Below are positions 13,111-22,879 of a stretch of 64,000 nucleotides of DNA, in pieces (within the stretch, counting starts at the first letter, position 1; each line of letters opens with the position of its first letter). The notes under the pieces were generated by a model that was given only the letters and a program-made list of their open reading frames with translations, searched no databases and was not told the DNA's origin. The position numbers and the translations under genes were made by a program. This DNA is from Lolium rigidum (lineage: Eukaryota > Streptophyta > Magnoliopsida > Poales > Poaceae): NCBI RefSeq assembly GCF_022539505.1, contig NC_061512.1:151821962-151885961 (forward strand), written 5' to 3'.

Positions 13111-13628
13111 GACATCTATCTAAGATGGTTAACAGTTGCAAAAAAACCTTAGTTCCTACTCCAGAAAAAGGAGCTTCGTTTGCTCAGTGCCAGGAGCCTT
13201 GCAGGAAGCCGAGCGAGAATTTGATGTGCTCCAAACTTGATTTGCTATTATCCGTTACTTCATTCTTACCTGGTCGAACTCTCTTACGTGGTCGACGGAT
13301 GTGATGACTGTTTGTGGATCTTTCATAATATGATCATTGAAAGTGAGCGGGAGCATGCAGTGCATGATATTAATGAACTCTATCACCGACAGGATCCTCC
13401 TCTTGCGGGACTTTAAGCACCATGTGTCGGCTTTATTTGGTTTCTTTCTCGCCATACGTTAGAAAAATATAGACTCAGCTACTCATCACCAATCACCAAC
13501 TACAAGACGGTATAGTAGATGGTTAAAGGAGAGATCTAGTTTCATGTGTTTCAAAATTTGTAAAACAATTTACAAACTTGCTTTGTTGAACTTTTAACTA
13601 TGATTTTCATTTCGCAGCCGTTTTTTTT

Positions 13629-13650
13629 GGGGGTGGGGGGGGGGGGGGGG
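13629..13650 (+). repeat. Poly-G tract
   Basis: Twenty-one of 22 bases are G, interrupted once by T. It lies just outside the TSD of the retroposon at 13688. It is a low-complexity tract and a possible G-quadruplex. Confidence 0.8.
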
Positions 13651-13671
13651 CACGACTGGAAAATCGCCCTC

Positions 13672-13687
13672 CAATACAAAATGTCAT
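13672..13687. repeat. Retroposon copy 3 TSD, left member
   Basis: CAATACAAAATGTCAT adjoins the A-tail of the minus-strand retroposon. Its partner is the exact reverse complement at 45157-45172, in the next contig but one. See the findings on contig orientation. Confidence 0.85.
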
Positions 13688-14595
13688 TTTTTTTTGAAAT
13701 GGGGGAAATATCGCCCCAGCTTCTGCATCCAAAGAATGCACACGGCTTTTTTATTAGATTATTCACAAAACCTTACAAGAAAAAATACAAAAGATCAAAC
13801 TCGAAGCAACCTTACTATACCTACAGTGGGATGAAGAGGGTGACAATACACCAACTCAAATCATCCAAAACTAAATGCCTTCTCAGACCGCCCAATAGCA
13901 GGTGAGAAACACATCCAGTCAAGCAGACTCTCAGCGCACGCCAACGCACATGCCACAGGAGTTGCTCCCGCCGTCTTCCTCGACTCCATCTCCAAGAGAG
14001 ATCAACGCATTAACCTTGCAAGACCTGCCGTCCATGCCACCATGACGCCAGATGGCTCCACCCTCCTGCACGTATACATCATCCTGCATCTGTCGTCGAT
14101 GCCCTGCAGCACCATGCCACTGAGACTCAGCTCCAACGATGCGGTAGATGAACACCACTCCACCGAATTCCGCCAACATCCAGCAGCTGCTCCAAAAATG
14201 ATGCCCCAAGAGGTAGAACGACGCAGGGCGTGCCGCCATCCTACGATCCGGGAGACCCGGACCTAGGGTTTCCCCCGGAGCAGCACGAGTGCGAAACCGC
14301 AGACTGCGTCGACGATGCCTTCAAGAAGGTTGTGGCGCGACACGTCGCCATCGTCCGCCAACCGAGGTCGGAACACGGTTTTCACCGGCAGCCGCGCATC
14401 CCCAACTCGCCGAGTGTACTGCCAAGACGGGCAAAGATGACGCCTTCGACAAGGTAACGACGTCGACCGACGCCGCCATCATCCGCCAAGACCGAGGTCG
14501 AGGCTCAGTTTTCACCGGCCGCCATGACACCCCGGACTAGATCACCATCGCCGGAAACCTGTGTGAGATCCCATGGTCCCCCACACAGGACTACC
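13688..14595 (-). mobile_element. Retroposon copy 3, 3' part (interrupted by Gypsy D)
   Basis: On the minus strand this ends in a LINE-type 3' terminus: AATAAAAAAGCCGTGTGCATTC, then ATGCAGAAGCTGGGGCGATA, then an A-run. Upstream (higher coordinates) it becomes GC-rich like the other retroposon copies. It is cut at 14595 by the LTR element D. Its 5' part is at 45173-45639, in the apparently misoriented contig. The last five bases (14591-14595, CTACC) are D's TSD. Confidence 0.75.
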
Positions 14596-14980
14596 TGACA
14601 AGGGATTAACTTGTCAATTCCTACGGGTTGTAGACTAGGGTTTAGTTGGAAGTAGAGGGCAAGTAGATCTCGAAGGTTTCAGCCGAAAAGTACTCGACGA
14701 TTATGAAAACTAGGGTTTGAGAAATAATGATTCGATGCTTTCTTTGTCCCTCGACTCCCCTTATATAGGAGGTGGAGCCGAGGGATTCGTATTGTACAAG
14801 TTACAGAGTCCGGGAGGGTTTCCACCTTATCCCGCAAGATTACAAACATCATCTCCTAATACAACTCTAACTTTCCTTAATATCAACTTGGGCTTCCGAT
14901 TCTTCTTATTCTTCGAGTCGTGGGCCTTCAGTAAACCACGGGTACTATCTTCGGCAGGCCCGTTGGGGATGCCTATGTCA
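14596..14980 (-). mobile_element. 3' LTR of Gypsy-like element D
   Basis: A 385-bp LTR on the minus strand runs from TGACATAGGCATCC (at 14980) to CCCTTGTCA (at 14596). It has a TATA-like CCTATATAAGG near 14757-14771. It is preceded in element orientation by a polypurine tract, CTCGGGGGCTAC (14981-14992). The left flank CTACC is the TSD. The first 85 bp of the matching 5' LTR are at 45640-45724, in opposite orientation as assembled. Confidence 0.85.
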
Positions 14981-15854
14981 GTAGCCCCCGAGATTTTGCT
15001 TGAATCGTAGAATCAGGGAAAATCTCCATTGTTTATATTTACTCGACAACTTTAAACTTCTCTATATTTCTTCACATGAGTTTCTATATTGTACAGGGAT
15101 AATGGTAGTTGGGGCTAGTTCATCTGACGGATCAGGTACTAGTTAACTGCTCTAGTGGCAATCCGCAAAAACCTACTTCAAGATCACGTCCCCGGACATG
15201 ATCTCGGGATACTGGTGTAAACTTCGACAGGTGCCGCTTAAGGTCTTACCATTCTGTCGAGTCCCAGTCATATTTATCGGGTACCTAACACGTCCGTTAG
15301 GATTTTTCTTCGTATCTGTTGATACGGATAGAAGTAGCAAACCGACGTCAGAGACGGCGCCACGCCACTCAGAACGGATCTGGGGTCTTACCTTCGCAAA
15401 GTTTTGCTGCATTCAGAAATTGTTCGCAACTTTGGCGTTCTGAGAATATATTGTCGAGTGCTTATTCGGCTGTTGGAATGGCACATTTTATTGAGTCAAC
15501 GGATGACTTATATTGCTCTCCCGATGGGAGTATATGTAGAGTTACTTATAACTCGAAATATACTCTCTTGTTCTTTTATCTTTCTTTTTTATAATTTCAT
15601 CGGGCACGCGAACAGCGTTCCCGATGGGAGTAGCCCCCGAGGCGACAGCCAAGGACTTTTGCTTGGATGTAGGCTCCACGCCTTATGCCACTATATTTTC
15701 TTTCTCTCCCGAAATTTTCAAATCTCTCGGGTGCGCAAACAGCGCTCCCGATGGGAGTAGCCCCCGAGGCTATGAGCAAATATTTGTATTTGATCATAGG
15801 CTCAAACCATTTCTATTTTGTCTTTCTCGAATTTTTCATTTTTCCAAAGTAGCC
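14981..15854 (-). mobile_element. Element D internal 3' region with tandem motif
   Basis: This is the non-coding region upstream of the D 3' LTR. The motif AGTAGCCCCCGAG, which is the PPT read on the plus strand, is present at the LTR edge (14981) and repeats at 15629-15641 and 15757-15768. The last two lie in ~128-bp tandem units (the CCCGATGGGAGTAGCC context). The region is interrupted at 15855 by element A'. The pol genes of D are not visible in the window. Confidence 0.65.
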
Positions 15855-17449
15855 TGATGCGTGTAATTGACACGTCCGTTGGGAACCCCAAGAGGAAGGT
15901 GTGATGCGCACAGCGGCAAGTTTCCCTCAGTTAGAAACCAAGGTTTAATCGAACCAGTAGGAGTCAAGAAGCACGTTGAAGGTTGATGGCGGCGGGATGT
16001 AGTGCGGCGCAACACCAGAGATTTCGGCGCCAACGTGGAACCTGCACAACACAACCAAAGTACTTTACCCCAACGAAACAGTGAGGTTGTCAATCTCACC
16101 GGCTTGCTGTAACAAAGAGTTAACCGTATTGTGTGGAAGATGATTGTTTGCAAGAAAACAAGTAAAGAACAAGTATTGCAGCAGATTTGTATTTCAGTAT
16201 TAAAGAATGGACCGGGGTCCACAGTTCACTAGAGGTGTCTCTCCCATAAGATAAAAGCATGTTGGGTGAACAAATTACAGTCGGGCAATTGACAAATAGA
16301 GAGGGCATAACAATGCACATACATGTCATGATAAGTACGAGTGAGATTTAATTGGGCATTACGACAAAGTACATAGACCGCCATCCAACCGCATCTATGC
16401 CTAAAAAGTCCACCTTCAGAGTTATCGTCCGAACCCCTCCGAGTATTAAGTTGCTAACAACAGACAATTGCATTAAGTATGGTGCGTAATGTAATCAACA
16501 ACTACATCCTCGGACATAGCATCAATGTTTTATCCCTAGTGGCAACAGCATAACACAACCTTAGGGGTTTCTGTCACTCTCCCAGGTGTCAATGCAGGCA
16601 TGAACCCACTATCGAGCATAAATACTCCCTCTTGGAGTTACTAGCATCAACTTGGCCAGAGCCTCTACTAATAACGGAGAGCATGCAAGATCATAAACAA
16701 CACATATGTAATAACTTGATAATTAACATAACATGGTATTCTCTATCCATCGGATCCCGACAAACACAACATATAGCATTACGAGATAGATGATCTTGAT
16801 CATGTTAGGCAGCTCACAAGATCCAACAATGAAGCACAATGAGGAGAAGACAACCATCTAGCTACTGCTATGGACCCATAGTCCAGGGGTGAACTACTCA
16901 CTCATCACTCCGGAGGCGACCATGGCGGTGTAGAGTCCTCCGGGAGATGAATCCCTCTCTCCGGCAGGGTGCCGGAGGAGATCTCCGGAATCCCCCGAGA
17001 TGGGATTGGCGGCGTCTCGGTAAGGTTTTCCGTATCGTGGTTTTTCGCCTCGGGGGTTTCGCGACGGAGGCTTTAAGTAGGCGGAAGGGCAACGTGGGGG
17101 GCCACACGAGGGCCCCACACCACAGGTCGGCGCGGCCAAGACCTGGGCCGCGCCGCCCTATGGTGGCAGCCCCTCGTGGCCCCACTTCGTATCCCTTTCG
17201 GTCTTCTGGAAGGTTCGTGGCAAAATAGGACCCTGGGTCTTGATTTCGTCCAATTCCGAGAATATTTCGTTACTAGGATTTCTGAAACCAAAAACAGCGA
17301 GAAAACAAGAATCGGCTCTTCGGCATCTTGTTAATAGGTTAGTTCCAGAAAATGCACGAATATGACATAAAGTGTGCATAAAACATGTAGGTATCATCAA
17401 TGATATGGCATGGAACATAAGAAATTATCGATACGTTGGAGACGTATCA
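15855..17449 (-). mobile_element. 3' LTR of Athila-like Gypsy A'
   Basis: A 1,595-bp LTR on the minus strand begins TGATACGTCTCCAACG at 17449 and ends TACACGCATCA at 15855. It is preceded by the polypurine tract CTTGGGGATGC (17450-17460). The sequence is of the Triticeae Sabrina/Fatima type (Athila clade); the family name is from memory and unverified. The left flanking 5-mer TAGCC (15850-15854) is the expected TSD, but its partner is not visible because the other LTR is interrupted. Confidence 0.85.
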
Positions 17450-20035
17450 GCATCCCCAAGGTTAGTTCTGCTCGTCCCGAGCAGGTAAAACGATAACAAA
17501 GATAATTTCTGAAGTGACATGGCATCATAACCTTGATCATACTATTTGTAAACATATGTAATGAATGCAGCGATCAAAACAATGGTAATGACATGAGTAA
17601 ACAAGTGAATCATAAAGCAAAGACTTTTCATGAATAGTACTTCAAGACAAGCATCAATAAGTCTTGCATAAGAGTTAACTCATAAAGCAATAAATCAAAG
17701 TAAAGGTATTGAAGCAACACAAAGGAAGATTAAGTTTCAGCGGTTGCTTTCAACTTGTAACATGTATATCTCATGGATAATTGTCAACATAGAGTAATAT
17801 AACAAGTGCAATATACAAGTATGTAGGAATCAATGCACAGTTCACACAAGTGTTTGCTTCTTGAGGTGGAGAGAGATAGGTGAACTGACTCAACATAAAG
17901 GTAAAAAGAATGGTCCTTCAAAGAGGAAAGCATCGATTGCTATATTTGTGCTAGAGCTTTTATTTTGAAAACATGAAACAATTTTGTCAACGGTAGTAAT
18001 AAAGCATATGAGTTATGAAAATTAAATCTTACAAGTTGCAAGTCTCATGCATAGTATACTAATAGTGCCCGCACCTTGTCCTAATTAGCTTGGACTACCG
18101 GATCTTTGCAATACACATGTTTTAACCAAGTGTCACAATGGGGTACCTCCATGCCGCTCGTACAAAGGTCTAAGGAGAAAGCTCGCATTTTGGATTTCTC
18201 GCTTTTGATTATTCTCAACTTAGACATCCATACCGGGACAACATGGACAACAGATAATGGACTCCTCTTTAATGCATAAGCATGTGGCAACAATTATTAT
18301 TCTCATATGAGATTGAGGATATTTGTCCAAAACTGAAACTTCCACCATGAATCATGGCTTTAGTTAGCGGCCCAATGTTCTTCTCTAACAATATGCATGC
18401 TCCAACCATTAACGTGGTAGATCGCTCTTACTTCAGACAAGACGGACATGCATAGCAACTCACATGATATTCAACAAAGAATAGTTGATGGCGTCCCCAA
18501 AGCATGGTTATCGCACAACAAGCAACTTAATAAGAGATAAAGTGCATAAGTACATATTCAATACCACAATAGTTTTTAAGCTATTTGTCCCATGAGCTAT
18601 ATATTGCAAAGGTGAATGATGGAATTTTAAAGGTAGCACTCAAGCAATTTACTTTGGAATGGCGGATAAATACCATGTAGTAGGTAGGTATGGTGGACAC
18701 AAATGGCATAGTGGTTGGCTCAAGTATTTTGGATGCATGAGAAGTATTCCCTCTCGATACAAGGTTTAGGCTAGCAAGGTTATTTGAAACAAACACAAGG
18801 ATGAACGGTGCAGCAAAACTCACATAAAACACATATTGTAAACATTATAAGACTCTACACCGTCTTCCTTGTTGTTCAAAACTCAATACTAGATGTTATC
18901 TAGACTCTAGAGAAACCAAATATGCAAACCAAATTAGCAAGCTCTAAGTGTTTCTTCATTAATGGGTGCAAAGTATATGATGCAAGAGCTTAAACATGAG
19001 CACAACAATTGCCAAGTATCAAATTATCCAAGACATTTTAGAGTTACTACATATAGTATTTTCCAATTCCAACCATATAACAATTTAACAAACAAGAAAC
19101 TTCGCCATGAATACTATGAGTAGAGCCTAAGGACATACTTGTCCATATGCTACAGCGGAGCGTGTCTCTCTCCCATAAAGTGAATGCTAGGATCCATTTT
19201 ATTCAAACAAAACAAAAAACAAAAACAAACCGACGCTCCAAGCAAAGTGCATAAGATGTGACGGAATAAAAATATAGTTTCAGGGGAGGAACCTGATAAT
19301 GTTGTCGATGAAGAAGGGGATGCCTTGGGCATCCTCAAGCTTAGACGCTTGAGTCTTCTTAGAATATGCAGGGGTGAACCACCGGGGCATCCCCAAGCTT
19401 AGAGCTTTCACTCTCCTTGATCATATTGTATCATACTCCTCTCTTGATCCTTGAAAACTTCCTCCACACCAAACTCGAAAGAACTCATTAGAGGGTTAGT
19501 GCACAATAAAAATTCACATGTTCAGAGGTGACACAATCATTCTTAACACTTCTGGACATTGCATAAAGCTACTGGACATTAATGGATCAAAGAAATTCAT
19601 CCAACATAGCGAAAGAGGCAATGCGAAATAAAAGGCAGAATCTGTCAAAAGAGAACAGTCCGTAAAGATGGATTTTATTAGGGCACTAGACTTGCTCAAA
19701 TGAAAATGCCCAAATTGAATGAAAGTTGCGTACATATCTGAGGATCACTCACGTAAATTAGCTTAATTTTCTGAGTTACCTACAGAGAATTAGACCCAGA
19801 TTCGTGACAGCAAAGAAATCTGTTTCTGCGCAGTAATCCAAATCTAGTATTTACTTTACTATCAAAGACTTTACTTGGCACAACAAAACATAAAACTAAG
19901 ATAAGGAGAGGTTGCTACAGTAGTAAACAACTTCCAAGACTCAAATATAAAACAAAAATACTGTAGTAAAAACATGGGTTGTCTCCCATAAGCGCTTTTC
20001 TTTAACGCCTTTCAGCTAGGCGCAGAAAGTGTGAA
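17450..20035 (-). mobile_element. Element A' long 3' untranslated region
   Basis: About 2.6 kb of AT-rich sequence without coding capacity lies between the A' ORF and its 3' LTR. It is collinear with the 3' UTR of element A at 31491-34080, read in the opposite direction, so it is a conserved part of this family and not intergenic filler. Short open frames here are matched in A and are probably not coding. Confidence 0.8.
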
Positions 20036-20680
20036 TCAAGTATTATCAAAGGGTGGTGCATCTACAGCGGGGTTTGGAGTTTTCTCAACCATGCATAGTA
20101 TATTGGATACATAAGTTTCAGCGTCTCCCTTTTCATTAGTCTTGGGCTTGCTACTCTTATCGAACAAATTTTCAGGAACAAGCCAAGCATAGTTATTTTC
20201 TAGTGCATCATTCATAGCTAGGAGTTTACATGGTATTGGTGCTTTGATCTCCCCACCATCATTAGTATTATTAGTGTATCTTATTCTATCCATGTCCATT
20301 TTTTCAAGGAGACCAACAAAATTAGTATGAGAACCAAGCATATTAAATTTAGCAAAGACCTTTCTAGCCTCTCTTGCTAGACCACCAAATTCTCTAAGAA
20401 GGGTTTCTAAAACAAAATCTTTCTTTTCCCCCTCTTCCATATCACCTAGTGTAAGAAACATGTGTTGGATTATAGGATTGAGATTAACAAATTTAGTTTC
20501 CAACATGCGGACTAAAGTAGCAGCAGCAATTTCATAAGTAGGAGCAAGTTCTACCAAGTGTCTATCTTCAAAATTTTCAACGGTACTAACATGACTGAAA
20601 AATTCTTCTATATTGTTTCTCCCAATGATAGACCCGCGTCTTACCGGTATGTCTTTTGTGGTAAAATTAAAAGGAAACAT
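20036..20680 (-). CDS. Element A' ORF, unknown protein (214 aa)
   Basis: This is an intact 214-aa frame between the primer-site leader and the long 3' UTR of A'. It starts MFPFNFTTKDIPVRRGSIIG and is predicted to be mostly helical and charged (MLETKFVNLNPIIQHMFLTL, LREFGGLAREARKVFAKF). It has no zinc knuckle, protease, RT or integrase motif, and I do not recognise a domain. The leader and 3' UTR match element A, which has a gag-protease region at this place. Only the last residues resemble each other (AVDAPPFDNT here, DVDASSLDNT in A). It is probably the product of a non-autonomous subfamily, with a possible role in packaging or none. The absence of stops suggests recent activity or selection. 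Confidence 0.7.
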   Translation of the reverse strand: MFPFNFTTKDIPVRRGSIIGRNNIEEFFSHVSTVENFEDRHLVELAPTYEIAAATLVRMLETKFVNLNPIIQHMFLTLGDMEEGEKKDFVLETLLREFGGLAREARKVFAKFNMLGSHTNFVGLLEKMDMDRIRYTNNTNDGGEIKAPIPCKLLAMNDALENNYAWLVPENLFDKSSKPKTNEKGDAETYVSNILCMVEKTPNPAVDAPPFDNT

Positions 20681-20883
20681 GATGAAATAAGTAAATGCAA
20701 GTAACTAATTTTTTTGTGTTTTTGATATAGAGTGCAAGACAGTAAATAAAGTAAAACTAGCAACTATTTTTTTTTGTGTTTTGATATAAGTGCAGCAAAC
20801 AAAGTAGTAAATAAAATAAAGCAAGAGAAAAACAAAGTAAAGAGATTGGGAAGTGGAGACTCCCCTTGCAGCGTGTCTTGATC

Positions 20884-20901
20884 TCCCCGGCAACGGCGCC
20901 A
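20884..20901 (-). promoter_or_regulatory. Primer binding site of A' (tRNA-Asp type)
   Basis: On the minus strand TGGCGCCGTTGCCGGGGA lies 10 bases downstream of the 5' LTR end. It matches the 3' end complement of plant tRNA-Asp, the usual primer of many grass Gypsy elements. Confidence 0.8.
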
Positions 20902-20911
20902 GGAATTTGCT

Positions 20912-21354
20912 TGATGCGTGTAATTGACACGTCCGTTGGGAACCCCAAGAGGAAGGTGTGATGCGCACAGCGGCAAGTTTCCTCGCTTAGAAACCAAGGT
21001 TTAATCGAACCGAAGAGAAGTCAAGAAGCACGTTGAAGGTTGATGGCGGCGGGATGTAGTGCGGCGCAACACCAGAAATTCCGGCGCCAACGTGGAACCT
21101 GCACAACACAACCAAAGTACTTTTCCCCAACGAAACAGTGAGGTTGTCAATCTCACCGGCTTGCTGTAACAAAGAGTTAACCGTATTGTGTGGAAGATGA
21201 TTGTTTGCAAGAAAACAAGTAAAGAACAAGTATTGCAGACAGATTTGTATTTCAGTATTAAAGAATGGACCGGGGTCCACAGCTCACTAGAGGTGTCTCT
21301 CCCATAAGATAAAAGCATGTTGGGTGAACAAATTACGTCGGGCAATTGACAAAT
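20912..21354 (-). mobile_element. 5' LTR of A', 3' portion only
   Basis: This is the last 443 bp of the A' 5' LTR, ending TACACGCATCA at 20912. It is interrupted at 21354 by the LTR of element E, whose TSD would be CAAAT (21350-21354). The rest of this LTR should lie beyond element E and is not visible, presumably in the gap at 27431. Confidence 0.8.
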
Positions 21355-22519
21355 TGTTGCGGTCGAAACCCACCGGCGGGCAGCGACGGGCAACACCGTA
21401 GAGGCTGGGAATCTCCCGAGATCTGCGGCTGGCCCCGGTCCCTCCGAGCGACGGCCCGCAAAGCCTTCCGCACACACGTCCGATGCTCGATGCAAGGGCG
21501 TGCCACCTGACCTATACCTGGTCGGAAGGTGTTGGATGATGCCTCGCTTAGTTTCCTGCATGGCATACACGTAAACGTTAAATACGAGCCTCGATCGGCT
21601 CTCGAGTTGTCCCGTGAATCGGCTCAAGGAGCCGATCCACCCATGATACGTACGAGGTGTACGATCGGATGGTGGTCCTGCTTGATCAAGATAAAGCTAA
21701 AGCGACCTACTACGATTTGGGGTTTTCACCGCATAATCGGAACGTCCTACTCGTGATTGGGCCTCGCGACCGCGTACGGTGATCGTAAGCCGATCCTAGA
21801 CAGGGCCTAAAAACCAACACGAGGTTGATCCCCGAACATCCTGTCTAGGGCTAGCAAACTACACCCTACACGCCGCTGGATCCTCCAACCCTTTGTAAGG
21901 CCTAACCATGCGGATATTAAACTAATCCTTGAAGAACAAGGAGCAACCATAACGGATCGGATCTACTAAACAATGATCAAGCGGGGTGCCGCCCTTACAC
22001 CCGTGATAGGCGTAAGGGCGGCTAGATGCCTAAGGGTTGCACGACGATAGCATATGATACGAAGAACAATGCTAACCCTAAAACATCTATGATAACTACG
22101 TTGCTCGCCATCAAAAAGGCTTCAGCACGAGCAACGCATGAACGACGAATAAACGTGTGCTGCCTAGATCGCAAGATGCGATCTAGGCAGCATGGTGTTT
22201 ACCCGGAAGAAACCCTCGAGACGGGGGAGTTGGCGATGCGCCGAGATTGGTTTGTGGTGAACGTGATTGTTGTTTATTTCGTAAACCCTAGATACATATT
22301 TATAGTCCGGGGGACTTTCTAATTAAGGCGTGCACCTAACCGTGCACGGGTTAAACTCTAACTTCTAACCGACACGTATCCTACTATGATACAGATACAC
22401 GGGCAATCTAGCCCAAACTTGGTACACAAGGCCGATTCATGTATTTCCTCTATGTATATTCTTCAAGCCCATCTTCAATCGCGGCCCACCTCTGATCCGG
22501 TCAAATTCTGGTGATAACA
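21355..22519 (-). mobile_element. 3' LTR of Tat-like Gypsy element E
   Basis: A complete 1,165-bp LTR on the minus strand runs from TGTTATCACCAGAATTTGAC (22519) to GACCGCAACA (21355). A polypurine tract, CCAGGGGGGCATG, lies just upstream at 22520-22532. A TATA box (TATAAATA on the minus strand) is at 22297-22304. The LTR is rich in the short motif ATCGGCT/AGCCGAT, which also recurs through the element's interior. It is inserted in the 5' LTR of A', so E is younger than A'. Confidence 0.85.
22158..22192 (-). promoter_or_regulatory. Perfect 16-bp hairpin in the E LTR
   Basis: TGCTGCCTAGATCGCA and its exact reverse complement are separated by a 3-base loop. It lies about 105-145 bases downstream of the minus-strand TATA box, so it would fall in the R/U5 leader of the element RNA. 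A role in dimerisation, packaging or 3'-end processing is inference. Confidence 0.6.
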
Positions 22520-22879
22520 CATGCCCCCCTGGTTTTGGAAATGACATTTCCAAAATCACTCTGCTTCTCCTTCGTCGGGTCATATCGTGGCGTCTTGCCT
22601 CCTTGACTTTTATCACCAATCTAAAAAATTCATCTTAAAATGAAGGAATGTCTTCACTTAACCTTGCCGATAGTCAGAGTCAAGCACTCTCCAAAAGAGC
22701 CGATGGTCTCACATCAGCCTTTATGATACAACAAGAGTAAGGCCAACCTAACTGCTCCTCCAAACGGTAACCTGCGCCCACCGTCTGAGAAAGCAAACTC
22801 AGATCCCCAAATCGCCGCCCAAGCAGCTCCACGATTCTCAGATCTTCAGCCGCGCCGCCTCAATTTCTCAGCGCATCAA

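Noticed and set aside
17450..20035. Short frames in this stretch, and their counterparts at 31792-33448, as genes because they are conserved between two places.
   Set aside because: The conservation is that of the whole retrotransposon 3' UTR in two copies, not of the frames.
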